Origin: Lacinutrix himadriensis
Lineage (GTDB): Bacteria > Bacteroidota > Bacteroidia > Flavobacteriales > Flavobacteriaceae
Assembly (NCBI RefSeq): GCF_001418105.1
Contig: NZ_LIQI01000027.1
Location: forward strand, 434,001-498,000
Reading direction: 5' to 3'
DNA length: 64,000 nt
Shown here: in pieces, positions 15,852 through 25,356 of the stretch
Numbering within the stretch: the stretch's first letter is position 1
How the letters are laid out: every line of letters starts with the position of its first letter
The notes under the pieces: model-generated
What the model saw: only the letters and a program-made list of their open reading frames with translations
What the model was told of the DNA's origin: nothing
Database searches by the model: none
Program-made: the position numbers and the translations under genes

Positions 15852-18257
15852 TCATTTTTTCTTTATACCAAAATATAATCCGCCAAGAAGTATCAATCCG
15901 AAAAGAATAGAACTCGCAAGCGCTATGCTACTTCCTGTTTGTATTACTTGAGGTTCAAACTTAAATTCTATGGTATTTTTTCCTTTAGGAACTTCCATAC
16001 CACGCAATACATAATCTACTTGGTAATGGTCTTTTAATTCTCCGTTTATATAAGCATTCCAACCTTTACCATAATATACTTCCGAAAACACCCCAAAACC
16101 AGGATTGCTATTATTAGCTTGGTATTTTATATAGTTTGGTTTGTATTCTTTTAAAGTAATACTTGCTAAAGAATCTACTCGAAACTCTTTATTCGCTGTA
16201 ATATTTTGAGTTTTCAGATAGACTGCTTTTTTGCTTGTATTCAAACTATCTAAAGCAATAATTTCTTGATTAGCAGTTTGTACTTCTTCTAACTCTTCCA
16301 CAAACCAAGCATTTCCGTTAGCATCTGTATTGGTAAACGGAAATATTTCACCTTCCTCTTCTGCAATAATATACTTGGTGTTTAGCATATTTAGTACGTT
16401 CATGTTGTTTCTAGCAATATGAAAATCGAAAAGTTCATTATAGCGTTTCAGTTTTGCAGCATGATAACCACCTAAAGAATTATGAAAATAGGAAGCTCTT
16501 GCAGTACCATCAGTAATATCGAAAACTCTAAAATGCGTAGTATCCTTAAGGATTTCCAAATCTGCTTTATTCGCTTGATATGGTTTTTTGACTTGTATAG
16601 CGGAAACGAAATTATCGTTATTTACGTAACGTCTATCCACAGAAACTAAATCGAAAAGAATTAAAGCTGCAAAAGCTACAATTACAAGTGTTTCGGAAAG
16701 CTTTTTCTTCAAGAACATAAATATAGTTCCTGCCGAAAGCAATACCAACACCAATGTTCTTAAGGTATCTTGTGTGTATAATGCTTTTCTATCGTCACGC
16801 AAAGCATCTATAAATTGTTGTCCGTAACTTTGTTTATAATACCCATCATTTACACCTACAAAATTAAAAGCAGATTTAGATAGTAAGAATAAGACTGCGA
16901 TTCCTACAGTAATACCGATGGAATATTTTAGAGCTTTTAGTTTTTCTTCGTCTTTTTCAAAATTACTAAACAAACGTGATAATCCGAAAATAGCTAAAAT
17001 AGGAATACATAATTCCAAAATCACTTGAATGGAACTTACCGCTCTAAACTTATTGTATAATGGCACATAATCGATAAAGAAATCAGTAAGGAAACCTAGA
17101 TTTTTTCCGTAGGAAAGTAATAAAGAAAGTATTGTACCACCAACGAGCCACCATTTTAATCTTCCTTTTACTAAAAACAAAGCAAAGACAAACAAGAAAA
17201 TCACCACAGCACCAACATAGGCTGGAGCTTCTACTATTGGCTGACTACCCCAATAGGTTGGTGTTTGTTTTACATATTCTTTAGCTTGTAAAGCAGGAAC
17301 TCCTTGTCCGATAAAAAAGTCGTAAGATGCAGAATCTTTACCAACATCTTCGTTGTTTCCTCCACCTGTAATTCGTGAAATATATAGATTAAAAGATTCT
17401 AAAAACCCGTAACTATATTCTGTTATATATTCTTTAGTTAGTCCAGAACTAGCCTCTTTTGGTGATCCATCTGGATTAATAGTTAATTCACTTTTACTTC
17501 TAGTACTTTCATTTGCATACTCTTTAGTAGCCATAATACTTGTAGCATTTAACCCTAAAGCAAGAATTACTGCGATTACTAATACACCAACCGATTTAAA
17601 ATAATGTGGTAAAAGTTTTTTGTTATAAGCATCTACTAAATAGGCAATTCCTAAAACAAGGACTAATAGCATTAAATAGTAGGTCATTTGCGGGTGATTT
17701 GCTACTAACTGTAGTGCCATAGCGACGGTTGTGAGCAAAAATCCGGATATGTAATTTCGTCTGAATGTGAGTATAATTCCGCTTAAAACCAAAGGCATAT
17801 AGGCAATGGCGTGCGCTTTACTATTATGTCCAACCCCAAGAATAATAATGAGATAGGTAGAAAAACCAAAGGCCATAGCACCAAGTGCGGCGAGTTTATA
17901 ATCTACTTTTAAAACGAGTAAGAGGATATAGAATCCTATAAAATATAAGAAAAGATAATCTGCTGGTCTTGGCAGAAAACGTAAGGTTAAGTCTAATTTT
18001 TTAATGTAGTTATGCGGATATTTCGCACCTAACTGATACGTTGGCATACCACCAAAAGCACTATTGGTCCAATACGTATCTTCACCAGTACTTGCTTTAA
18101 AATCGGCTTGCTGTTTAGACATACCAATGTATTGCTTAATATCGCTTTGATATATTTGTTTACCTTTTAATACAGGACTGAAATATGCAAGTGAGAGTAA
18201 TATAAAACCAACAAAAACAAGGAAATGAGGAAGTACTTTTTTTATAGAAAATTGCAT
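15852..18257 (-). CDS. YfhO family multipass membrane protein
   Basis: An 801-residue protein from the ATG at 18257 (MQFSIKKVLPHFLVFVGF). An in-frame start six codons earlier exists but adds an odd polar extension. About 12-13 transmembrane helices are spread over residues 10-545, an extracytoplasmic region follows (about 560-770), and one helix closes the protein (SSILFGLILLGGLYFGI), followed by KKK. YfhO proteins are GT-C-like membrane proteins; in Gram-positives the family takes part in glycosylation of lipoteichoic acid, and in Bacteroidetes the role is unproven. The first loop has the charged motif YQSDIKQYIGMSKQQADF, as in many GT-C enzymes. Its neighbours (glycosyltransferase, flippase) support a role in surface glycan assembly. 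DUF4834 lies 117 bases upstream. Confidence 0.88.
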   Translation of the reverse strand: MQFSIKKVLPHFLVFVGFILLSLAYFSPVLKGKQIYQSDIKQYIGMSKQQADFKASTGEDTYWTNSAFGGMPTYQLGAKYPHNYIKKLDLTLRFLPRPADYLFLYFIGFYILLLVLKVDYKLAALGAMAFGFSTYLIIILGVGHNSKAHAIAYMPLVLSGIILTFRRNYISGFLLTTVAMALQLVANHPQMTYYLMLLVLVLGIAYLVDAYNKKLLPHYFKSVGVLVIAVILALGLNATSIMATKEYANESTRSKSELTINPDGSPKEASSGLTKEYITEYSYGFLESFNLYISRITGGGNNEDVGKDSASYDFFIGQGVPALQAKEYVKQTPTYWGSQPIVEAPAYVGAVVIFLFVFALFLVKGRLKWWLVGGTILSLLLSYGKNLGFLTDFFIDYVPLYNKFRAVSSIQVILELCIPILAIFGLSRLFSNFEKDEEKLKALKYSIGITVGIAVLFLLSKSAFNFVGVNDGYYKQSYGQQFIDALRDDRKALYTQDTLRTLVLVLLSAGTIFMFLKKKLSETLVIVAFAALILFDLVSVDRRYVNNDNFVSAIQVKKPYQANKADLEILKDTTHFRVFDITDGTARASYFHNSLGGYHAAKLKRYNELFDFHIARNNMNVLNMLNTKYIIAEEEGEIFPFTNTDANGNAWFVEELEEVQTANQEIIALDSLNTSKKAVYLKTQNITANKEFRVDSLASITLKEYKPNYIKYQANNSNPGFGVFSEVYYGKGWNAYINGELKDHYQVDYVLRGMEVPKGKNTIEFKFEPQVIQTGSSIALASSILFGLILLGGLYFGIKKK

Positions 18258-18374
18258 GAAATAGATATATAACAATAAGTCTGAAAAATAATAATAATTT
18301 TTGAAACTTATTCCATTTAAAGGAAGCTAATTATTTTAGAATTCCATTTTTTAGAAATAATAGATAAAAGCGTT

Positions 18375-18650
18375 TTACTCCACTTCTTCGTAATCTACAT
18401 ATTCACCAACATTTTTATTTGAAGATTTATTATTCGGCATTTTATCTATAGTAATCTCTCCTTCGTTCTTTTGAGGAGGCGGATTTCTAAAACCACCAAA
18501 CTGTTCTCCAAAACGCTGTTCGGCTTTTTTAGTGATAAACTTTAATAAAATAGGAGCAAATAATCTAGATAAAATCTTCACACCATAATAAATTAATAGT
18601 ATGATTAAGATAACTTTTACAACTCCAGTAACAGATGCTAATTGCAACAT
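18375..18650 (-). CDS. DUF4834 family small membrane protein
   Basis: A 91-residue protein from the ATG at 18650 (MLQLASVTGVVKVILIILLIYYGVKIL). One N-terminal transmembrane helix is followed by a basic stretch with FITKKAEQRFGEQF and an acidic end, VDYEEVE. This is the pattern of DUF4834, a small Bacteroidetes family that I recall next to YfhO genes. The longer start at 18668 overlaps the predicted -7 promoter element, so the shorter one is preferred. Function is unknown. It leads the minus-strand glycan gene group. Confidence 0.8.
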   Translation of the reverse strand: MLQLASVTGVVKVILIILLIYYGVKILSRLFAPILLKFITKKAEQRFGEQFGGFRNPPPQKNEGEITIDKMPNNKSSNKNVGEYVDYEEVE

Positions 18651-18665
18651 AAAATCATTTTTTAA

Positions 18666-18673
18666 CAAAAATA
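18666..18673 (-). promoter_or_regulatory. -7 promoter element for the DUF4834 gene
   Basis: On the minus strand the octamer is TATTTTTG, an exact TAnnTTTG match, 16 bases upstream of the ATG at 18650. It lies back to back with the plus-strand element at 18728. No -33 TTG is visible at normal distance. Confidence 0.45.
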
Positions 18674-18727
18674 CAACTCTTATGTCTTAATTTATGGTAT
18701 AAATTCTTAAAAAAACTATAAAATATA

Positions 18728-18735
18728 TATATTTG
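18728..18735 (+). promoter_or_regulatory. -7 promoter element for the outer-membrane transporter-like gene
   Basis: TATATTTG matches TAnnTTTG exactly. The expected transcription start (about 18742) falls after the upstream in-frame start at 18733, so translation should begin at the ATG at 18757. Confidence 0.5.
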
Positions 18736-18756
18736 AACCCTAACAAATTCACAAAC

Positions 18757-19761
18757 ATGAAGTTCTTAAAATTCTATTTAGCAATTTTTGCTTTTTCTGT
18801 TTCACTAACTAGTTATTCGCAATACACCGATGTAATCAACTCTAACAGACCTGGAGTTTCTAAAAGTGCATTTTCAGTAGGTACCAATGTCATTCAATTT
18901 GAAGCTGGACCATATATGCTAAACGAAGACCATTCCCGTTTAAGTCGTGAAGATAAAAGTTATGGAATAGACTTTACAGCACGATACGGTTTACTTTGGG
19001 AACAATTAGAACTGAATATAGAAGGTACTTACCAAGCTACAAAAAGAAGCTTTACCAATACGGTAGCTAACGAGGACAAATTCAGTAATTTTAAAACATT
19101 AACACTAGGAGCAAAATATTTGGTGTACGATCCTTATAAAAAAGCAGGAGAAGAAAAACCGAATATCTATAGCTGGAATGCCAACCATAAATTTAAATGG
19201 AATTCATTAATTCCTGCTGTTTCTGTTTATGTTGGCGCTAACTTTGATGCTAAAGACAATCCGTTTACCGCTTATGGCGTGGAAGGCTTTAGTCCGAAAG
19301 TAATGATTGCTACACAAAATAACTTCGCAGGTGGCTGGGTATATGTGATGAACTTTGTAAAAGATAGAATTGGTACAGACCAATCGGATTTCTCCTATAT
19401 ATTAACCCTTACGAAATCCATAAACTCCGAATGGGTTGTATTTGGAGAAGCGCAAGGAATAAGTAGTGATTTCTATGCCGATAATTTAATCCGATTTGGA
19501 GGTGCTTATCTTTGGAGTAGAAACTTTCAGTTAGATACAGCTTTAACGCTAAATACAAAAGATACACCATCTGTTTTTGGTGTCACTGTTGGTGCCTCTT
19601 ACCGATTAGACTTTCATCAAGATAAAGAAATAGATAATGGTGGTGAGCTTGGTGATGGATCGAAGGCTAAAAAGAAGAAAAAAAGTAAAGGAGATAAAAA
19701 GTCTAGAAAATCTAAAAAGAATAACAGACAAAAGCAAGAACAGAATTTTGATGAAGACTAA
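18757..19761 (+). CDS. Outer-membrane beta-barrel 'transporter' family protein
   Basis: A 334-residue protein from the ATG at 18757, which begins a signal peptide (MKFLKFYLAIFAFSVSLTSYSQ). The mature part starts with YTDVINSNRPGVSKSAFSVG and has alternating amphipathic strands, typical of the Bacteroidetes proteins annotated as transporter, related to phenol-degradation MetA-type barrels. The last 45 residues form an unusual, highly charged Lys-rich tail (AKKKKKSKGDKKSRKSKK). No substrate can be assigned. The next gene starts 15 bases later, so the two probably form an operon. Confidence 0.8.
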   Translation: MKFLKFYLAIFAFSVSLTSYSQYTDVINSNRPGVSKSAFSVGTNVIQFEAGPYMLNEDHSRLSREDKSYGIDFTARYGLLWEQLELNIEGTYQATKRSFTNTVANEDKFSNFKTLTLGAKYLVYDPYKKAGEEKPNIYSWNANHKFKWNSLIPAVSVYVGANFDAKDNPFTAYGVEGFSPKVMIATQNNFAGGWVYVMNFVKDRIGTDQSDFSYILTLTKSINSEWVVFGEAQGISSDFYADNLIRFGGAYLWSRNFQLDTALTLNTKDTPSVFGVTVGASYRLDFHQDKEIDNGGELGDGSKAKKKKKSKGDKKSRKSKKNNRQKQEQNFDED

Positions 19762-19776
19762 AGCATTATTGATTTT

Positions 19777-20898
19777 ATGATTACCATAAAACAAGTACAC
19801 ACGAAGAAAGAATTTAAGGCATTTGTTACATTTCCTTTCTCACTATATAAAGATTCTAAATATTGGGTTCCCCCAATAATCTCGCAAGAAATAAAAACTT
19901 TCGACAAGAACGAAAACCCTGTATTTAATGATGCGGATGCCTACTTTTTTCTAGCCTATAAAGGCAATGAAATTGTTGGTCGTGTTGCGGCAATTATTAA
20001 CTGGTTGGAGGTGAAAAACCAAGGTGAAAAAAAAATGCGCTTTGGTTGGTTTGACTACATTGATGATCTGGACGTATCTAAAGCGCTTTTAGATAAAGTT
20101 ACAGAAATTGGTAAGCAAAATAATTTAGAATATACAGAAGGTCCTGTAGGATTTTCTAATCTAGATAAGGTTGGTGTTTTAACGGAAGGATTTGACGTAT
20201 TAGGTACTATGATTACTTGGTACAATCACCCGTACTACGTAACACATTTAGAAAAACTAAACTATCGTCCGGAAAAAGAATGGATAGAAAGTAGATTTCC
20301 GTTTAGTAATATTAATCCGGAATCCTTCACTAAAGCGAATACCTTAATTAAAAAGCGTTATCAAGTAAGTGTTCGTAATTTTACACACACTAAAGATGTT
20401 ATGCCGTATGCAGATGAGATGTTTGATTTGTTTAACACCTCTTATGCTTCCTTAGCTTCTTTTGTAGAGATTACCGACATCCAAAAAGCATATTTTAAGA
20501 AGAAATTCATCAGTTTTATCAATCCGGAATACATCAAATTTGTTTTTGATAAAGACGATAAAATGATTGCTTTTGCAATTCTGATGCCTTCGTTTGCTAG
20601 AGTATTGCAAGAAATAAAGGGAAAACTTTTTCCTTTCGGATTTTTAAAAATGTTAAAAGCTAAAAAAGAAAGCAAGGATATTATTTTCTATTTAATAGGA
20701 ATTGCTCCAGAATACCAAAACAAAGGGATCACCGCTATCATATTTAATGAGTGTTACGAAACGCTTAAAAATAAGAATATTGAAAACTGTATTCGAACTC
20801 CAGAATTAGCAGATAATATTGCTATTCAACAAATTTGGAAACACTTTGATCCAGAAATTATAAAACGCAGAAAAACGTTTAGGAAGGAGATTGAATAG
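19777..20898 (+). CDS. GNAT-like acetyltransferase family protein
   Basis: A 373-residue cytoplasmic protein of a conserved bacterial family related to GCN5 N-acetyltransferases (members are sometimes labelled GTP cyclohydrolase by old transfer). The N-terminal region contains FVTFPFSLYKDSKYWVPP and EIVGRVAAIIN, typical of the family; the C-terminal acetyl-CoA region is suggested by IFYLIGIAPEYQNKGITA (a Q-x-x-G-type loop) followed by IIFNECYETLK. The acceptor is unknown. It lies 15 bases behind the outer-membrane barrel gene and ends about 65 bases before a bidirectional terminator. Confidence 0.8.
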   Translation: MITIKQVHTKKEFKAFVTFPFSLYKDSKYWVPPIISQEIKTFDKNENPVFNDADAYFFLAYKGNEIVGRVAAIINWLEVKNQGEKKMRFGWFDYIDDLDVSKALLDKVTEIGKQNNLEYTEGPVGFSNLDKVGVLTEGFDVLGTMITWYNHPYYVTHLEKLNYRPEKEWIESRFPFSNINPESFTKANTLIKKRYQVSVRNFTHTKDVMPYADEMFDLFNTSYASLASFVEITDIQKAYFKKKFISFINPEYIKFVFDKDDKMIAFAILMPSFARVLQEIKGKLFPFGFLKMLKAKKESKDIIFYLIGIAPEYQNKGITAIIFNECYETLKNKNIENCIRTPELADNIAIQQIWKHFDPEIIKRRKTFRKEIE

Positions 20899-20962
20899 TT
20901 TTTCAATCTACTATAAGCACTAAAAAAAGGTGTTATATCTATAATATTAACTTTATAGCTTT

Positions 20963-20999
20963 TAAAAAAGGTCTCTCCTAAAGAAGAGACCTTTTTTTT
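20963..20999. terminator. Bidirectional intrinsic terminator
   Basis: AAAAAAGGTCTCT pairs with AGAGACCTTTTTT across a short loop, with A and T runs on the outer sides. It separates the convergent GNAT-like gene and the T9SS cargo gene and can work in both directions. Confidence 0.85.
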
Positions 21000-21074
21000 A
21001 GTTACTAGGGATTATTTAAATATATTTTTTTCGTTTTTTAAAACCTACTGCAACCCTATTTTTGGATTTTAAAT

Positions 21075-24000
21075 TTATCGTTTTAAAGTAAAATGAGATG
21101 TGAATTTCCCTCTATTACCTGTTATTGGATCCTTGTATTCTACGGTAAACCAATAATCACTTGTTGGCATCCTATTTCCGTTAAAAACACCATCCCAACC
21201 AGAACCTGATGGATTCATTTGTTTTATTAACTTTCCGTAGCGATCAAATATGTAAATTATTGCACTGTTTCCAATTCCTTCAATATTCCAAGTGTCATTA
21301 AAACCATCTCCATTTGGGGTAAAATACGATGGATAATCTAAAACAAATATTTCTTCGCTACTTATACCACAACCATTTTTATCTCTCGCTTGTACTTCAT
21401 GATTCCCTGAGGAAACATTATTAAATACACCTTCATCTTGCCATGGGCCATTATCTAAACTATATTCATATGCGCCTAAACCTGTAGCAATAGCCTCTAT
21501 AACATTATTGTCAGCGAAAGTTTGAGATACTAAATGAACCTCTAATACTGGTGGTTCACTTTCTTCAATATTAAAAATATTAAAACTTTGACTGCTTAGA
21601 ATACAACCTGTAACATTATCATATATTCTTACAATATTTCTTGCGGATTGCTAGAGCTAGAATACGGGCTAGATAAACTATTACTTCCTGTTTCTGCATC
21701 TGCCAAACTAGCATGATAACTCACTATAAACTGTGATGCATTTTGACCATTTAAAACCTCATCGTCTTTACTTGTAAGATCAAAAGTGTCTGTACTTAAT
21801 CCGCATTGAATAAAGTCTGTTATTGTAATAGCATCTGGTAAAGCATGTACATGAATTGTAAAACTAGAAAGCGAGTAACAATCTGTAGCATCATTAGTTA
21901 ATCTTACATAGATTTCTTGTTCTGGTGTTTCTGTATTTGTATACTGTGTTGGATCTGTTATCGCATTAATTCCTAAATCAGCATCTGTTGCTGTCTCATG
22001 ATAGGTAGCTGTTTGACCAACCACATCTGCTATACTTAACAAATTAAAAATCTCTACTCCATCTCCAGGATTAGTAGCATCACACAATTCTAAATCTGGC
22101 AATACATCACTAATTTCTGGGTTTGGTAAAACCCGGATGGTCATTGTTGTAAAATCTACACAGTCTGAACCATTATTAGTAACGGTAATATATAAGGTTT
22201 GCGGATTAGCAGGAAGGCCACCAATAGCGGTATTGGTATATTGTGTAGGATTTGGAATTGCATTGGTTTGCGCTTGAGCGTCTGCATCTGTTTCATAATA
22301 AGTAACTGTCCAATTGGTATTTCCACCTGTAATTTCGGTATCTCTCAACGTTAAATCAAATTCCGTAATTTCATTTCCTGGATTTTCTCCTAAATCGTCA
22401 CAAAGACTTAACGGACTAGGTTGCGTTGCTATAGGAAAAGCATTTATAACCAAATCGAAACTTGTAGTACTATAACAATCTACATGCAAAGGGTCTTCCA
22501 CTCTTACAAATATTCTCTCTACGCCAGGTGTACTATTCGTATAATTTGTAGCTAATGGAAATGCATTATTTTCAGCATCGGTTGAACTACCATGAAAAGA
22601 AACATAAAATACCGTTGGATCTTGCGTACCTAATATTTCTGCTTCTTGTGTACTTAGATCAAAAGTTGCAATACCATCATTGCTCGAATCATCACAAACA
22701 ACCATATCTATTGGTGCATTTGCGATTGCCTTTTCGTTAACTATTAGATTAAATACAGAATTTAACGAGGCATTATAACAATCACTATCCGCTATACTTT
22801 CGACCCTTACATAGATTGGTTCAAAATTGTTTGTAGTAGTATATAAATTGGGTAATGCTCCTGTACCTGCGTCTGCATCAGCAAAACTTAAATAATACGT
22901 CACTTGAAAATCTGTAGATAATTGACTACCCAATATATCTGTGGTTTGTACACTTAAATCAAATGCTTCGACACCATCATTAGTAGCATCATCACATGTC
23001 TCTAAATCTAATGCTGAGTTAATTATTGGCTGATTAGATACCGTTATATTAAATGCTGTTGTTGCAAAACATACTTGCGAATTATCTGCAATACGAGCCC
23101 AGAGAACTTGAGGGTTATTTACATTAGTATATGGTATTGGTAAAGGATCTATATTATCTATTGCATGCTGCTCTGAAAAGTGATAGCTAATTATATAATT
23201 GGAAGCATTTTGACCTCCAAGAATATATGAATCATTTTCGGTTAAATCAAAATCGACATCCCATCATCATCACATATGTTTAAATCATTTGCTGTGTTTG
23301 CTATTGGACTAGCTTTATATTCTACAAAAATAGAATCTGTAGATTGGCATACGTTAGATAAAATGATATCTACAGTGTACGTTCCTTGCTCGTTAATATC
23401 TAAAGTAGAACCAGTTTCTCCTGGAATTACTACACCATCTAAATACCATATATGATTTGCGGTTAGTGCTCTAGTATCTAATGTGATTTCTACACCATCA
23501 CATTCAGAAGTACCAGCAGCAATAGTAATATCTTCACCTAAATCACCACCTAAATCAAAACTACCCGCTTTAAGAAAGACACCAGAATCAAATCCGCCAT
23601 CGCGATCATCGGCAATTACCAGTTTTATCGAATAACTTGCTCCTGGAACTACTGTAGCTTGGGCAGTAAAAACAACCGTTCTACCATCAAAAGAAATTGG
23701 CGGGTTATTATCTGGAGTATACCCGCCAAAATACTGTTCATTTACACCACCACAAACTTCTCCGTTATCTGGATGAATATTAGTAACTAAAATTGGCGTG
23801 TTTGTATTTGGCAATACTGCTAGATTAGTAATATTATTCATATCATCTTCTAACAAAAAAGCAAATGCATCGGAATAACTACATTCAAAATTTCCCATAT
23901 CATACTCTTCGGATGCCATAAGAAAGTCAAAGCTTATGCTATCGGCTAATGGCACAAAATCAAACTCAATATATGTTGCATTATTGGAATTGATACCTGT

Positions 24001-25005
24001 TGCATTCTCTAAATCTGTATCGCCTGGCCATACCGCAGAAGATCCATCACTTAAAAAAACATTTGGACCTCCAGATATGCTAGCGTCTCCTGTTGTTAAT
24101 AACAAACCATCTTGAAAAGGAAAATCCACTTCATTACTATAAAAATAACCGATACCATTGGGTTCTGTCGGACTAAAGTTTGTACCTGTTGAATATCTAA
24201 TATTACTTACTAATGCACAAGGGTTATCTACTAAGACATTTTCTATAAGCTGTTCTGGAGTAAACATATCGGAATCTACAATAACATTAGGGCCTAATAC
24301 AAATACGGTAATGGTAGTAACCCCCGTACATCCTTGCGGATTATTATCTGTAACGGTTAATGTTACATTATAGGTGCCAGCGTTAGCAAAAACATGAGAT
24401 ACATCATTACCAGCTGCCGTATTTGAATCTCCAAAATCCCAAGTATACGTAGCGTTTGTTCCATCCATTGAAAAAATGGCACTTCCTGAGAAATCAACCG
24501 ATTCTCCCGCTAGTATACCAACAACTCCAGATGCATTTATTGCAGGTAATGTACTGTCTATAGAAGCTATAATATCTTGACATGGTGTAACGCATATAAT
24601 ATCTGCTTCCCAACCAGTGGTATTTACAGATCCGTTGCTAGTAAAAACAAAAGTTAAACATCCAGAAATATTAACACTGGAAGCAGAAACTTCTTCGGGA
24701 GAAACTACTCCAGAAAACGTGCCTATAATACTTCCTGTGGTATCCTCTCCATCATAAATAGTTAGTGTATCTTGATTGAGTTGCGTAAGATAATTTGTGA
24801 AATTAATTACTACAAAATCATTAGGATCTTGTGCGCAAATTGTGGTTGTAAAACTCTCATTATCGGAGTAGTTACCTGCATTTCCTCCAGAATCAAAAAA
24901 TTTATCTGTAGCACATCGATAAAAAGTTCCGTTTTCCATAGAGATGTTTTGAGAAAACCCTAGTGTATAAAATAAAACGGCTATGAAATAAAAACTCTTT
25001 TTCAT
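21075..25005 (-). pseudogene. Giant T9SS type B cargo with choice-of-anchor L domain, broken by two frameshifts
   Basis: Three minus-strand frames read as one protein of about 1310 residues. The start (ATG 25005) gives the signal peptide MKKSFYFIAVLFYTLGFSQ. Then come a CUB-like domain (about 20-125), a PKD domain (DVSHVFANAGTYNVTLTVTD), a choice-of-anchor L domain (about 240-500: FTPEQLIENVL, WPGDTDLE, FDFLMASEEYD, LVIADDRDGGFDSG), six modules of about 85 residues (pattern CDD..FDLT...ILG...YVRV...DCY), and a type B sorting domain ending FTSHFTLKR with the stop at 21075. The frame changes near 23255 (after NICDDDGM) and near 21633 (after SNPQEI); at each place a single missing base explains the shift, the second in a TT run where TTT would restore EIFVR. 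Translation as given stops early and loses the sorting signal. Sequencing error is the main alternative to a real lesion. Confidence 0.8.
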
Positions 25006-25019
25006 TATATATTCAATTT

Positions 25020-25223
25020 TCAATTTATCTTTTTTATGATTCTACGTTTTGTTTTAAGGTGGTAATAGTCTTTTTCATTTTTTAACTCATTATTACTTAG
25101 GAAATTTTTAATTCTATTGGTTAATTCTAATTTACTCCCTTTGGTTAAAAGCTGATTCTCCTTACAAAACACTATTAACTCAAACTTTTGCCAATTGCAA
25201 ACATCAGTGATATTTGAATGCAT
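25020..25223 (-). CDS. Small SAP-domain-like protein
   Basis: A 67-residue frame ending 14 bases upstream of the giant cargo start. Residues about 11-45 (WQKFELIVFCKENQLLTKG, then SKLELTNRIKNFL) fit the helix-extended loop-helix pattern of SAP domains, with the conserved L-x-x-F/Y-C-x-x-x-x-L-x-x-x-G-x-K-x-E-L core. The C terminus is basic (KTKRRIIKKIN). SAP motifs usually bind nucleic acids, and known flavobacterial SAP proteins are longer, so this may be a remnant or a short real protein. No promoter consensus was found for the cargo gene between them, so they may share a transcript. Confidence 0.5.
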   Translation of the reverse strand: MHSNITDVCNWQKFELIVFCKENQLLTKGSKLELTNRIKNFLSNNELKNEKDYYHLKTKRRIIKKIN

Positions 25224-25356
25224 ACCTTTTTAATATTTTTTAAAATTATCATACGCTAACTATCCTCATACTAAAATAAAACGCAGGTAAACACCTAATA
25301 GCGTGACTTTCATTACAACAAAAAACACAACTACGTCCATGCTAACTATATCCTAT

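Noticed and set aside
15852-18275. Longer start for YfhO at 18275
   Set aside because: It adds MLYIYF before a normal membrane-protein start (MQFSIKKVLPHF); the shorter start is typical of the family.
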